Positions 1 through 6,594 are shown, counted from the first letter of the stretch. The stretch is 20,329 nt of DNA from DASVBJ01 sp036375895 (GCA_036375895.1 DASVBJ010000018.1:1-20329); one strand, 5' to 3'. Made by a program: numbers and translations. Notes: generated from the letters alone by a model not told the origin.

Positions 1-1
1 G

Positions 2-379
2 CGGGTGCCCGACGTGGAGATCGTCGCCGCCGAGCCGCGCTACGGCGAGCTGGTCTACGGCCTGCGCAACCTCGACGAGGGGTTCGTGCCCGAGCTGTAC
101 GACGAGTCGGTGCTGACGATGCGCTACTCCGTCGGGCCGCGGGACGCCGTCCGCAGGGTGCGGGAGCTGCTCGACAACGAGGGCATCTTCGCCGGCATCT
201 CGACGGGCGCGATCCTGCACGCCGCCCTGGGCGTGGCCGCGAAGGCCGCCAAGGAGGGTCGCCGGGCCGACGTCGTGCTGGTCGTCTGCGACGGCGGCTG
301 GAAGTACCTCTCCACCGGCGCCTACGCCGGCACCCTCGACGAGGCCGAGGCCAGCCTCGAGGGCCAGCTCTGGGCCTGA
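2..379 (+). CDS. cysM: Cysteine synthase CysM, C-terminal part (5' truncated by window)
   Basis: This is the last ~125 codons of a PLP-dependent (fold type II) cysteine synthase; the Lys that binds PLP lies upstream of the window. The visible part resembles the end of M. tuberculosis CysM, from EPRYGELVYGLRNLDEGF through GIFAGISTGA to the terminal LEGQLWA. CysM of that type uses O-phosphoserine and a sulfur-charged CysO carrier rather than O-acetylserine and sulfide. Two arginines nine residues apart in RYGELVYGLR match, from memory, the Arg pair linked to phosphoserine recognition; this supports the CysM subtype but is not proof. In actinobacteria mec and cysO usually sit just upstream, which would be outside this window. 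The frame is open at the 5' edge and ends in TGA. The family assignment is firm, the substrate preference inferred. Confidence 0.93.
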   Translation, partial: RVPDVEIVAAEPRYGELVYGLRNLDEGFVPELYDESVLTMRYSVGPRDAVRRVRELLDNEGIFAGISTGAILHAALGVAAKAAKEGRRADVVLVVCDGGWKYLSTGAYAGTLDEAEASLEGQLWA

Positions 380-410
380 CCGCCGCTCGGGCGCCTCAGG
401 CCGTCTTCTG

Positions 411-464
411 CATCATTGGAGCAGGACTGGTCAATTCCGCCGCTTGGCTTTGCTCCGATCATGG
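411..464. repeat. Imperfect inverted repeat (hairpin) between convergent cysM and the AbiEi-like gene
   Basis: The left arm around 411-424 (CATCATTGGAGCAG) pairs with the right arm around 450-463 (TTGCTCCGATCATG) at about 11 of 14 positions, with a ~25-nt spacer. The right arm contains TGCTCCGATCATGG (451-464), which recurs at 1584-1597 beyond the other end of the neighbouring reverse-strand gene. Lying between two convergent genes it could act as a bidirectional terminator, but there is no U tract on either side, and sharing its arm with the second hairpin suggests an element boundary instead. Confidence 0.5.
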
Positions 465-476
465 GTTTGGGGGTTC

Positions 477-1454
477 TTAAGCGATCGCGCAGTCGGGGCC
501 GCACGGCGTCGGTTGCCCAGTCCAGCCGCCCGCCCGGAGGACTCTCCCGACCTGCGCGGCGCTGCGGCACCGCAAACTGGTCACGGACCGCCAGCCGTAG
601 CGGAGTGTGCGGGTGTCCTCGAGCTCGACCAGCTCGTTGTCCCGCAGATCGTCGAGCTCGCGAAGCTCCTCCGGATGCGCCGCCCGCCCGTCCAGCTCGA
701 CGACCAGACGCCACCGCAGGTAGCGCACGTCGCGGTAGCGCCTGCGGCCACGCCGGCCCTCAGTGCGGTTGCGTCTGCCCCGGGGAAGCCCGTGGGCCCG
801 CTCGACATCCCGGCAGTAGCGGCGCTCGAGCGGGGTCAACATGCCCTCTCGTACTTCAGTCACCAGATCGAGGACGAGCCTGCGCCACCTCAGTCGTCTT
901 CTCCGGGCTGCCGCGGCAGCCAGCCGAGCCGCGGTGGTCAGGCGGCGTTGGCAAGCCCGCAGGACGAGGTCGATCACCGGGTCCTCTGTCGAGGCCTCGT
1001 CGGTCAGGTCGAGCACCGTGTCCTCGAGGCGGGTCTGGCGAGGCAGCCTCGCCGGGTGCACCTTCTCGGCCAGCCTGCGGGACTGCCGGATGCGCAGTCC
1101 CGGGCGAGCGGCCACGCGGTGCCCGTGACGCACGATCACGTCGATGACGTCCGGTGGATCGTCGGTCAGCCGTGCGAGGTACGCGGCCGTGCCGTGGCTC
1201 GCCGCTGACCACTCTCCGGCGTAGAGCAGTGTCGCCCACACTTTCGTGAGGAACGGCATAGGCCCGGTGAAGACCACGTAGACCCGCGGCAGCGGTCGTT
1301 GCCACCGGCGCGCCCGCAACTGCGTGCGCACGAACCCGCGAGCGACGCCGAGCCGCCGCAGCTGGTCGCGGCTGAGTGCTCCCGCCTGGGACCGGGCGAG
1401 CGCCTCGAGCCGGTCAGGCAGGTCGGCGCGGAGTGACGACACGGCGTCGAGCAT
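477..1454 (-). CDS. AbiEi-antitoxin-like / DUF559 (Vsr-like endonuclease fold) protein
   Basis: 325 aa from the ATG at 1454. The N-terminus (about residues 12-60) looks like the winged-helix domain of AbiEi-family antitoxin-domain proteins: LSRDQLRRLGVARGFVR, then a WQRPLPRVYVV strand. The C-terminus (about 205-310) matches the DUF559/Vsr-like PD-(D/E)XK fold of actinobacterial proteins: RYRDVRY (239-245), VVELDG (251-256), RDNELV (271-276), TLRYGW (283-288). The middle is rich in Arg and Ala (RLAAAAARRRRLRW), so nucleic acid binding is likely. No AbiEii nucleotidyltransferase toxin lies beside it, so a working type IV toxin-antitoxin pair is not supported. The gene opposes its neighbours and stands where M. 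tuberculosis has a rhomboid protease. An in-frame ATG about 47 codons upstream is possible but would run through the flanking hairpin. Cellular role unknown. Confidence 0.72.
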   Translation of the reverse strand: MLDAVSSLRADLPDRLEALARSQAGALSRDQLRRLGVARGFVRTQLRARRWQRPLPRVYVVFTGPMPFLTKVWATLLYAGEWSAASHGTAAYLARLTDDPPDVIDVIVRHGHRVAARPGLRIRQSRRLAEKVHPARLPRQTRLEDTVLDLTDEASTEDPVIDLVLRACQRRLTTAARLAAAAARRRRLRWRRLVLDLVTEVREGMLTPLERRYCRDVERAHGLPRGRRNRTEGRRGRRRYRDVRYLRWRLVVELDGRAAHPEELRELDDLRDNELVELEDTRTLRYGWRSVTSLRCRSAAQVGRVLRAGGWTGQPTPCGPDCAIA

Positions 1455-1542
1455 CGCGAGGTTCTCGCCGGACCGGTGGCCCTCCGCCGGACCTGTGGAT
1501 GCCGGGCGGGCTGTGGACGGGCGCCCGCTCGAGCACGATTCG

Positions 1543-1597
1543 CCAAGATCGGAGTAACTGAGCGCCAACGTGCTGCGCGGAGTTGCTCCGATCATGG
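1543..1597. repeat. Imperfect inverted repeat (hairpin) upstream of the AbiEi-like gene
   Basis: The arm CCAAGATCGGAGTAACT (1543-1559) and the arm AGTTGCTCCGATCATGG (1581-1597) are reverse complements at 15 of 17 positions, separated by a 21-nt loop. The right arm repeats the TGCTCCGATCATGG 14-mer found at 451-464 in the same orientation. The element lies between the 5' end of the reverse-strand AbiEi-like gene and the murI promoter region, so it is not an ordinary 3'-end terminator. Confidence 0.6.
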
Positions 1598-1600
1598 AAA

Positions 1601-1696
1601 AGGCGGGGGTGGGGCGGGGCGGGGCGGTGACGGGGTGGGGACGGCCGGGGGTGGGGCGGTGACGGGGCGGGTCAGGAGCGGGGCGGGGCGGGTCGG
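1601..1696 (+). repeat. G-rich low-complexity tract with a 32-bp direct repeat; G-quadruplex potential
   Basis: The plus strand carries many runs of four or five G with one- or two-base spacers. GGGGCGGTGACGGGG occurs at 1621-1635 and again at 1653-1667, a 32-bp period. The tract ends shortly before the proposed -10 hexamer of murI, so the G-rich strand is the non-template strand for murI. It could form a G-quadruplex or simply be a slippage-prone tract. Confidence 0.6.
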
Positions 1697-1723
1697 TGGC
1701 GCGGGTCACAGCGGCCCACGTCG

Positions 1724-1729
1724 TACGCT
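1724..1729 (+). promoter_or_regulatory. Putative -10 element of a leaderless murI transcript
   Basis: TACGCT fits the actinobacterial TANNNT pattern and is followed by exactly 7 nt before the murI GTG at 1737. With initiation at the usual distance the transcript would start at the start codon. There is no Shine-Dalgarno sequence before the GTG. No good -35 hexamer was seen. Confidence 0.55.
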
Positions 1730-1736
1730 CTGGGCC

Positions 1737-2531
1737 GTGGCTGACGCACCCATCGGCATCTTCGACTCCGGCTTCGGTGGCCTGACGGTCGCCCGGGCCG
1801 TGCTCGACCAGCTGCCGCACGAGCCGGTCCTCTACGTCGGCGACACCGAACGCCAGCCGTACGGCACCAAGCCGATCGCCGAGGTCCGCCGCTACGCGCT
1901 CGAGTGCCTCGACCACCTCGTCGACCAGGGCGTCAAGCTGCTCGTGATCGCCTGCAACAGTGCCAGCGCGGCGGTGCTGCACGACGCCCGAGAGCGGTAC
2001 GACGTGCCGGTGGTCGAGGTGATCAGGCCGGCCGTACGCCGGGCCGTCGCCGCCACGCGCAACCAGCACGTCGGCGTCATCTCGACCCAGGCCACCAAGA
2101 CGAGCCGGGCCTACGAGGACGCGTTCGCCGCGGCACCGGACGTCCGGGTCACCACCCAGGCCTGTCCGCGGTTCGTGGAGTTCGTCGAGCGCGGGGTCAC
2201 CAGCGGCCCCGAGCTGCTGACGGTCGCGCACGAGTACCTGGACCCGGTCGCGGCCGAGGGGGTCGACACGCTGATCCTCGGCTGCACCCACTACCCGTTG
2301 CTCACCGGCGTGATCTCCTACGTCATGGGCGACGACGTGACGCTCGTGTCCAGCGCCGAAGAGACCGCGAAGGACGTCTACCGGGCCCTCGTCGCCGGCG
2401 GGCTGGAGCGTCCCGAGGAGCTCGGCGAGCCCAAGCACCGGTTCCTCACGACCGGGGACCCGCACCAGTTCCGAGAGCTGAGCCGCCGGTTCCTCGGACC
2501 CGAGGTCGGCGGCGTCGAGGCCGTCGCGTGA
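1737..2531 (+). CDS. murI: Glutamate racemase
   Basis: 264 aa, the usual length. MurI interconverts L- and D-glutamate in the cytoplasm, supplying D-Glu for peptidoglycan. The family motifs are complete: IFDSGFGGL (8-15, with the conserved Asp10), the first catalytic Cys in IACNSAS (Cys73), VVEVIRPAVRRAVAATRN (92-109), and the second catalytic Cys in LGCTHYP (Cys183, His185). The sequence is close to M. tuberculosis MurI, including the late motif VSSAEETAKDVYR. The GTG at 1737 was chosen because VADAPIGIFDSG is the normal N-terminus and because a TANNNT hexamer lies 7 nt upstream. The stop overlaps the next gene's GTG by 4 nt (GTGA), so the two are probably co-translated. In M. tuberculosis the same pair is Rv1338-Rv1339. 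Confidence 0.96.
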   Translation: MADAPIGIFDSGFGGLTVARAVLDQLPHEPVLYVGDTERQPYGTKPIAEVRRYALECLDHLVDQGVKLLVIACNSASAAVLHDARERYDVPVVEVIRPAVRRAVAATRNQHVGVISTQATKTSRAYEDAFAAAPDVRVTTQACPRFVEFVERGVTSGPELLTVAHEYLDPVAAEGVDTLILGCTHYPLLTGVISYVMGDDVTLVSSAEETAKDVYRALVAGGLERPEELGEPKHRFLTTGDPHQFRELSRRFLGPEVGGVEAVA

Positions 2532-3277
2532 GGCTCACCATCGTGGGCTGCTCCGGCTCGTTCCCCGGCCCGGACAGCGCGGCGTCCTGCTACCTCGTCG
2601 AGGCGGAGGGGCACCGGGTGCTGCTCGACCTGGGCAGCGGGGCGCTCGGGCCGCTGGCCCGGATCATGAGCATCTACGACGTCGAGGCGGTGCTCGTCAG
2701 TCACCTGCACGCCGACCACTTCTTCGACCTCTGCGGCCTCTACGTCGCGCGGCGCTACCACCCGGACGGCCGGCTCCCGCGGATCCCCGTCTACGGGCCG
2801 GCCGGCATCGCGCGACGGCTGTGCGAGGCCTACGGGCTGGACCGCCGCCCCGGCATGGACGAGGAGTTCGACCTGCGCGAGTGGCAGGAGGGCACGGCGT
2901 ACGACGTGGGGCCGCTGCGGGTCACGGTCGCTCGCGTCACCCACCCCGTGGAGAGCTTCGCGATGCGCATCGAGCACGAGGGGCGGGTCCTCGCCTACTC
3001 GGGCGACACCGGCGCGAGTGACGCGCTCGTCGAGATCGCCCGCGACGCCGACATCTTCCTCTGCGAGTCGGGCTTCCAGGAGTCGGCTGACAATCCCGCC
3101 GGGCTGCACCTGAGCGGCCGCGAGGCGGGGGAGCACGCGACTCGTGCGGGCGCCCGGCGTCTCGTCCTCACGCACGTCCCGCCGTGGAACGACCCGATGC
3201 GGGCGCTTGCCGAGGCGGGCCCGGCCTACGAGGGCAGTGTCGAGATGGCCCGGCCCGGCGCGACGTACGAGCTCTGA
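2528..3277 (+). CDS. MBL-fold metallohydrolase, Rv1339-like cyclic-nucleotide phosphodiesterase
   Basis: 249 aa with a complete metallo-beta-lactamase metal site: SHLHADH (58-64), THP (His139), SGDTG (Asp160), GLHLSG (His194) and THVPPW (His216). The N-terminus, RLTIVGCSGSFPGPDSAASC, is typical of the actinobacterial MBL protein that follows murI. Its M. tuberculosis counterpart Rv1339 has been described as an atypical class II cAMP phosphodiesterase, so cyclic-nucleotide hydrolysis is the best guess; older annotations of the family mention ribonuclease Z-like activity. The GTG start overlaps the murI stop by 4 nt. No signal peptide is visible, so it should act in the cytoplasm. Fold is certain, substrate inferred from orthology and gene order. 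Confidence 0.88.
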   Translation: MRLTIVGCSGSFPGPDSAASCYLVEAEGHRVLLDLGSGALGPLARIMSIYDVEAVLVSHLHADHFFDLCGLYVARRYHPDGRLPRIPVYGPAGIARRLCEAYGLDRRPGMDEEFDLREWQEGTAYDVGPLRVTVARVTHPVESFAMRIEHEGRVLAYSGDTGASDALVEIARDADIFLCESGFQESADNPAGLHLSGREAGEHATRAGARRLVLTHVPPWNDPMRALAEAGPAYEGSVEMARPGATYEL

Positions 3278-3284
3278 CGTCCCT

Positions 3285-3290
3285 TAGGGT
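3285..3290 (+). promoter_or_regulatory. Putative -10 element of a leaderless rph transcript
   Basis: TAGGGT is followed by 8 nt and then the rph ATG at 3299. The 21-nt gap between the previous stop and this ATG has no Shine-Dalgarno sequence, which favours a leaderless start over simple read-through. Confidence 0.5.
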
Positions 3291-3298
3291 CCGTTGGC

Positions 3299-4018
3299 AT
3301 GTCACGCATCGACGGGCGCGGCCCGGACCAGCTGCGGCCGGTCACCATCACCCGCCACTGGCTCGACCACGCCGAGGGGTCGGCGCTCGTGGCGTTCGGG
3401 AAGACTCGGGTGCTCTGCGCCGCGTCGGTCACCGAGGGCGTGCCGCGGTGGCGGCGGGGCAGCGGGCTCGGCTGGGTGACCGCGGAGTACGCCATGCTGC
3501 CGCGCTCGACCAACACCCGGTCGGACCGCGAGTCGGTCAAGGGCCGCATCGGCGGCCGCACCCACGAGATCTCCCGCCTGGTCGGACGGTCGCTGCGCGC
3601 CGTCATCGACTACAAGGCGCTCGGCGAGAACACCATCGTGCTCGACTGCGACGTCCTGCAGGCCGACGGCGGCACGCGTACCGCGGCGATCACCGGTGCG
3701 TACGTCGCGCTCGCCGACGCCGTGTCCTGGCTGCGCGAGCGCGGGTCGCTCGCCGGCGAGCCGCTGACGGGCTCCGTCGCGGCGGTGTCCGTGGGCATCG
3801 TCGGCGGGGTGCCGCTGCTCGATCTCTGCTACGAGGAGGACGTCACCGCCGAGACCGACATGAACGTCGTGATGACCGGCGACGGCGGGTACGTCGAGGT
3901 GCAGGGCACCGCGGAAGGCGCACCGTTCGACCGGGCGCTGCTCGACCAGCTGCTCGACCTGGCCGCCGTCGGCTGTGCCGACCTGACCGCGGCGCAGGCC
4001 GAGGCCCTCGCGCGATGA
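3299..4018 (+). CDS. rph: Ribonuclease PH
   Basis: 239 aa, the normal length. RNase PH is a phosphorolytic 3'-5' exoribonuclease that trims tRNA 3' ends and works as a hexameric ring in the cytoplasm. The sequence starts RIDGRGPDQLRPVTI, typical for the family, and carries LPRSTNTRSDRE (68-79), the Arg-rich GRIGGRTHEISRLVGRSLR segment (82-100) involved in phosphate and RNA binding, and the DCDVLQADGGTRTAAI core seen in all RNase PH. The C-terminal half has ETDMNVVMTGDGGYVEVQGTAEG. The gene is followed by rdgB with a 4-nt ATGA overlap, the same order as M. tuberculosis Rv1340-Rv1341. Nothing unusual was seen. Confidence 0.97.
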   Translation: MSRIDGRGPDQLRPVTITRHWLDHAEGSALVAFGKTRVLCAASVTEGVPRWRRGSGLGWVTAEYAMLPRSTNTRSDRESVKGRIGGRTHEISRLVGRSLRAVIDYKALGENTIVLDCDVLQADGGTRTAAITGAYVALADAVSWLRERGSLAGEPLTGSVAAVSVGIVGGVPLLDLCYEEDVTAETDMNVVMTGDGGYVEVQGTAEGAPFDRALLDQLLDLAAVGCADLTAAQAEALAR

Positions 4019-4623
4019 CCCGGCGGCTGGTGCTCGCCACCCGCAACCGGCACAAGGTCGCCGAGCTGCAGCACATCCTCGCCGCGGCCGGGCTGGACGT
4101 GGAGCTCGTCGGGATGGGCGAGTTCCCCGACGTCCCCGACACCGTGGAGGACGGGCTGACGTTCACGGCCAACGCCCTGAAGAAGGCGCGCGAGGTCGCG
4201 GTGGCGGTGGGGCTGCCGGCCGTCGCCGACGACTCCGGGCTCTGCGTCGACGCCCTGAACGGCATGCCCGGCGTCTTCTCCGCGCGCTGGGCCGGCACGC
4301 ACGGTGACGACGCGGCCAACCTGCGGCTGCTGCTGGCCCAGCTGGACGAGGTGCCCGCGGAGCACCGCGGGGCCCACTTCGCGTGTGCCGCCGCGCTGGT
4401 GCTGCCCACCGGAGAGGCGCACGTGGTCGAGGGCCGCATCGAGGGCTCGCTGATCCGCGAGCCGCGGGGGAGCGGTGGGTTCGGCTACGACCCGGTCTTC
4501 GTGCCCGACGGGCACAGCCGCACCACGGCGGAGATGACCGCGGCGGAGAAGAACGCCATCTCCCACCGTGGCAACGCGTTCCGCTCGCTCGCGCCGGTCA
4601 TCGCCGACGTGCTCGGCGCCTGA
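4015..4623 (+). CDS. rdgB: Non-canonical purine NTP pyrophosphatase (RdgB/HAM1 family)
   Basis: 202 aa. The enzyme hydrolyses dITP, XTP and ITP to monophosphates plus pyrophosphate, cleaning the nucleotide pool. Diagnostic parts are LVLATRNRHKVAEL (5-18, the nucleotide-binding start), the ADDSGL motif (71-76) with its Mg-binding/catalytic acidic residues, GSGGFGYDPVF (152-162) and SHRGNA (183-188). The ATG overlaps the rph stop by 4 nt, so translation is probably coupled. It is the last gene of the conserved murI-Rv1339-rph-rdgB block; the next feature is a tRNA on the other strand. No clear terminator was seen after its TGA. Confidence 0.96.
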   Translation: MTRRLVLATRNRHKVAELQHILAAAGLDVELVGMGEFPDVPDTVEDGLTFTANALKKAREVAVAVGLPAVADDSGLCVDALNGMPGVFSARWAGTHGDDAANLRLLLAQLDEVPAEHRGAHFACAAALVLPTGEAHVVEGRIEGSLIREPRGSGGFGYDPVFVPDGHSRTTAEMTAAEKNAISHRGNAFRSLAPVIADVLGA

Positions 4624-4696
4624 CCGGCCCACCCACCTTCAGCTGCGGCGCCTGCTCAGCCCCCCACTTTCAGCACAGGCAACAGTCGTCGAAGCG

Positions 4697-4778
4697 TGCG
4701 GGAGGGGGGAGTCGAACCCCCACGCCCAGAGGGCACCAGGACCTAAACCTGGCGCGGCTGCCGTTACGCCACTCCCGC
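4697..4778 (-). tRNA. tRNA-Leu(UAG)
   Basis: The reverse strand folds as a class II tRNA of 82 nt. The acceptor stem GCGGGAG/CTCCCGC is perfect, with discriminator A at 4697. The anticodon stem is CCAGG/CCTGG around loop TTTAGGT, giving anticodon UAG (bases 4745-4743 on the plus strand), which reads CUA and CUG leucine codons. A long variable arm (GCCC..GGGC) follows, as expected for leucine, and the T arm is GGGGG-TTCGACT-CCCCC. CCA is not encoded, as is common in actinobacteria. Confidence 0.95.
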
Positions 4779-4787
4779 GCGGCAGCC

Positions 4788-4793
4788 ATCGTA
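4788..4793 (-). promoter_or_regulatory. Putative -10 element of tRNA-Leu
   Basis: On the reverse strand TACGAT lies about 9 nt before the mature tRNA 5' end, so transcription would start within a couple of bases of the tRNA. It sits between the bcp stop and the tRNA. No convincing -35 was found. Confidence 0.4.
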
Positions 4794-4803
4794 GGGGCAG
4801 GCC

Positions 4804-5274
4804 TCAGTCGAGGCCGAGGTCCTTGCGGAGCTTGGCGACGTGGCCGGTGGCCTTGACGTTGTACTGCGCCTGCTCGACCTTGCCCTCCTCGTCGACGACG
4901 AACGTGGACCGGATCACCCCGGTGACGGCCTTGCCGTACATCTGCTTCTCGCCGTACGCGCCGTAGGCCGTGAGCACCTCGCGCTGCGGGTCGCAGAGCA
5001 GCGGGAAGTTGACGCTCTCCTCGTCCCGGAACTTGGCCTGCTTGGCGGGCGTGTCCGGCGAGATGCCGAGCACCGCGTAGCCCGCGGCCTGCAGCGAGGC
5101 GAGGTTGTCCCGGAAGTCGCACGCCTGCTTGGTGCAGCCGGGCGTCGAGGCAGCGGGGTAGAAGTAGACGATCACCTTCCGGCCGCGCAGGGAGGACAGC
5201 GTCACCTGCGAGCCGTCGGCGTCGGGCAGCGTGAAGTCGGGGGCCGGGTCTCCCGGCCGGAGCTTGGTCGCCAT
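4804..5274 (-). CDS. bcp: Thioredoxin-dependent thiol peroxidase (BCP-type peroxiredoxin)
   Basis: 156 aa, normal for bacterioferritin comigratory protein (PrxQ class). It reduces hydrogen and organic peroxides using thioredoxin. The active site STPGCTKQACDFRD holds the peroxidatic Cys47 and a resolving Cys52 five residues later, the atypical 2-Cys pattern of this subgroup. The N-terminus LRPGDPAPDFTLPDADG and the GISPDTPAKQAKF segment are typical. The ATG at 5274 has no Shine-Dalgarno sequence but is preceded by TAGGTT at a 7-nt spacing, so it is probably leaderless. The gene diverges from the NiCoT permease, with a 94-bp shared intergenic region containing a Nur-like box. Whether that box affects bcp is unknown. 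Confidence 0.95.
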   Translation of the reverse strand: MATKLRPGDPAPDFTLPDADGSQVTLSSLRGRKVIVYFYPAASTPGCTKQACDFRDNLASLQAAGYAVLGISPDTPAKQAKFRDEESVNFPLLCDPQREVLTAYGAYGEKQMYGKAVTGVIRSTFVVDEEGKVEQAQYNVKATGHVAKLRKDLGLD

Positions 5275-5281
5275 AGGGGCC

Positions 5282-5287
5282 AACCTA
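5282..5287 (-). promoter_or_regulatory. Putative -10 element of a leaderless bcp transcript
   Basis: The reverse strand reads TAGGTT, then 7 nt, then the bcp ATG. This is the same layout as seen at murI, the GroES-like gene and the MmcQ gene in this window. Confidence 0.5.
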
Positions 5288-5308
5288 CCGAGCCACGGCT
5301 GCAAACGA

Positions 5309-5314
5309 TATGTT
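5309..5314 (+). promoter_or_regulatory. Tentative -10 element of the NiCoT gene
   Basis: TATGTT fits TANNNT and would place the transcription start near 5321, inside the Nur-like palindrome at 5313-5335. That is a sensible layout for repression by occlusion. No good -35 hexamer is visible, so this is tentative. Confidence 0.3.
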
Positions 5315-5335
5315 GTTGCAAGCGATTCGCAATAA
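5313..5335. promoter_or_regulatory. Nur-like (nickel-responsive FUR-family) operator
   Basis: The core TTGCAA-GCGAT-TCGCAA (5316-5332) matches the streptomycete Nur box pattern tTGCaa-N5-ttGCAA at all but one position. Dyad symmetry extends outward as TTGTTGCAA/TCGCAATAA (5313-5335). It lies 33 bp before the start codon of a nickel/cobalt permease, which is where a nickel-uptake repressor would act. The consensus is recalled from work on Streptomyces; the regulator itself is not in this window. Confidence 0.6.
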
Positions 5336-5368
5336 GCCAAGCACCACCCCAGGCTGGAGGACCTGCCC

Positions 5369-6532
5369 GTGGCCGTCTCGGCACCCACTGCCCCGGCGCC
5401 GGCGCACCGGCGTACGTCCATCCGAGCGCACCTGCGCTTCGAGCGGCACGAGCTGCCGCGGCTGGCCGGCATCCTGGGTTTCGTCGCGCTGCTGCATGTG
5501 GTCGGCTTCGGGCTGTTCGCCTACTACAACGCCCAGCCGCAGTACCACCGGCTCACCGACGGGAACGGGACGCTGGTGTACGCCGGGGCGGCAGCGCTCG
5601 CGTACGGCTTCGGGTTGCGCCACGCCTTCGACGCCGACCACATCGCGGCCATCGACGACACCACGCGGCTGATGCTGCAGAAGGGCCGTAAGCCCCTCGG
5701 CGTCGGGCTGGCCTTCTCCCTGGGCCACTCGACCATCGTCCTGCTCCTGTCGGTGGGGATCGCGTTCGCGGCCAAGGCGGCGAGCCGGTTCCAGGACGAC
5801 TTCGCGACCGTGGGCGGCACCATCGGCGCCACCGTGTCCGGGCTGTTCCTCTACCTGGTGGGCATCATCAACCTGGTGATCCTGGTCGGCATCGTGCGGC
5901 TGTGGCGCGCGACCCGGCGCGGGGAGTACGAGCCCGAGCACCTCGACCGGCTGCTCGCCGAGCGAAGCCTGATGCGGCGCATCTTCCGCGGCCGCTTCGC
6001 CAAGGGCTTCGACCACTCGTGGCAGCTCTACCCGGTGGGGGTGCTCTTCGGCCTGGGGTTCGACACCGCGAGCGAGGTGGCGCTGCTCGGCCTGTCGGCG
6101 ACGGCTGCCGTCGGCACGGTCGGCGGCTCGCTGCCGCCGCTCGCCATCATCGCGCTGCCGCTGATCTTCGCCGCCGGGATGAGCCTCATGGACAGCCTGG
6201 ACGGCATCTTCATGGCCAAGGCCTACACCTGGGCGTTCACCAGCCCGCTGCGCAAGATCTACTACAACATGACGACGACCTGGCTGTCGGTCTTCGTGGC
6301 CCTCGTCATCGGCACGATCGAGCTGGTCGGCGTCCTCGCGGACAACCTGGGTCTCACGGACATCGCGCCGTTCGGCTTCATCGCCTCCATCGACCTCGGG
6401 TCGCTCGGCTACTTCATCGTCGCCTCCTTCCTGCTGGCCTGGCTGGTCTCGGTCCTGGTGTGGAAGGTGCGCCGTATCGAGGAGCGGCACGACCCCTACG
6501 CCGGCACCGCCACCGAGTCAGTTGGGCCATAA
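5369..6532 (+). CDS. NiCoT-family nickel/cobalt transporter (HoxN/HupN/NixA)
   Basis: 387 aa inner-membrane permease for Ni2+ and/or Co2+. The defining HX4DH signature is present in RHAFDADHIAAIDDTTR (His85, Asp90, His91), followed by LGHSTIVLLLSVGIA and the second family motif LGFDTASEVALL (229-240). About eight membrane helices can be read (for example 34-52, 71-84, 110-132, 148-178, 222-245, 253-275, 295-318, 345-370), with an Arg-rich cytoplasmic loop between helices 4 and 5. The GTG at 5369 is supported by GGAGG 8 nt upstream. The Nur-like operator favours nickel as the regulated substrate, though sequence alone does not separate Ni from Co preference. No urease, hydrogenase or Ni-SOD gene is nearby. 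It does not look truncated. Confidence 0.93.
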   Translation: MAVSAPTAPAPAHRRTSIRAHLRFERHELPRLAGILGFVALLHVVGFGLFAYYNAQPQYHRLTDGNGTLVYAGAAALAYGFGLRHAFDADHIAAIDDTTRLMLQKGRKPLGVGLAFSLGHSTIVLLLSVGIAFAAKAASRFQDDFATVGGTIGATVSGLFLYLVGIINLVILVGIVRLWRATRRGEYEPEHLDRLLAERSLMRRIFRGRFAKGFDHSWQLYPVGVLFGLGFDTASEVALLGLSATAAVGTVGGSLPPLAIIALPLIFAAGMSLMDSLDGIFMAKAYTWAFTSPLRKIYYNMTTTWLSVFVALVIGTIELVGVLADNLGLTDIAPFGFIASIDLGSLGYFIVASFLLAWLVSVLVWKVRRIEERHDPYAGTATESVGP

Positions 6533-6594
6533 CCCTCGCCTGGACGCATAGCGACCGCGATCATGGGCAGGACTGACACCGGAGGTGCCTACCG

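Noticed and set aside
477..1454. A complete type IV (AbiE) toxin-antitoxin system.
   Set aside because: Only an AbiEi-like N-terminal domain is present and there is no AbiEii nucleotidyltransferase toxin next to it.
1494..1520. Two TGTGGA(T/C) sequences near the AbiEi-like gene start, resembling DnaA boxes.
   Set aside because: Only two partial matches, no cluster, no AT-rich region, and no replication genes nearby; not an origin.
477..2465. A very long reverse-strand open frame spanning the AbiEi-like gene and murI.
   Set aside because: The part opposite murI is antisense of a strongly conserved gene and has no protein-family features; the real gene ends at the ATG at 1454.
6561..6575. GATCATGGGC between NiCoT and DUF3618, resembling the 14-mer flanking the AbiEi-like gene.
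   Set aside because: Only the GATCATGG part matches, the TGCTCC half and any inverted partner are missing; a chance match.
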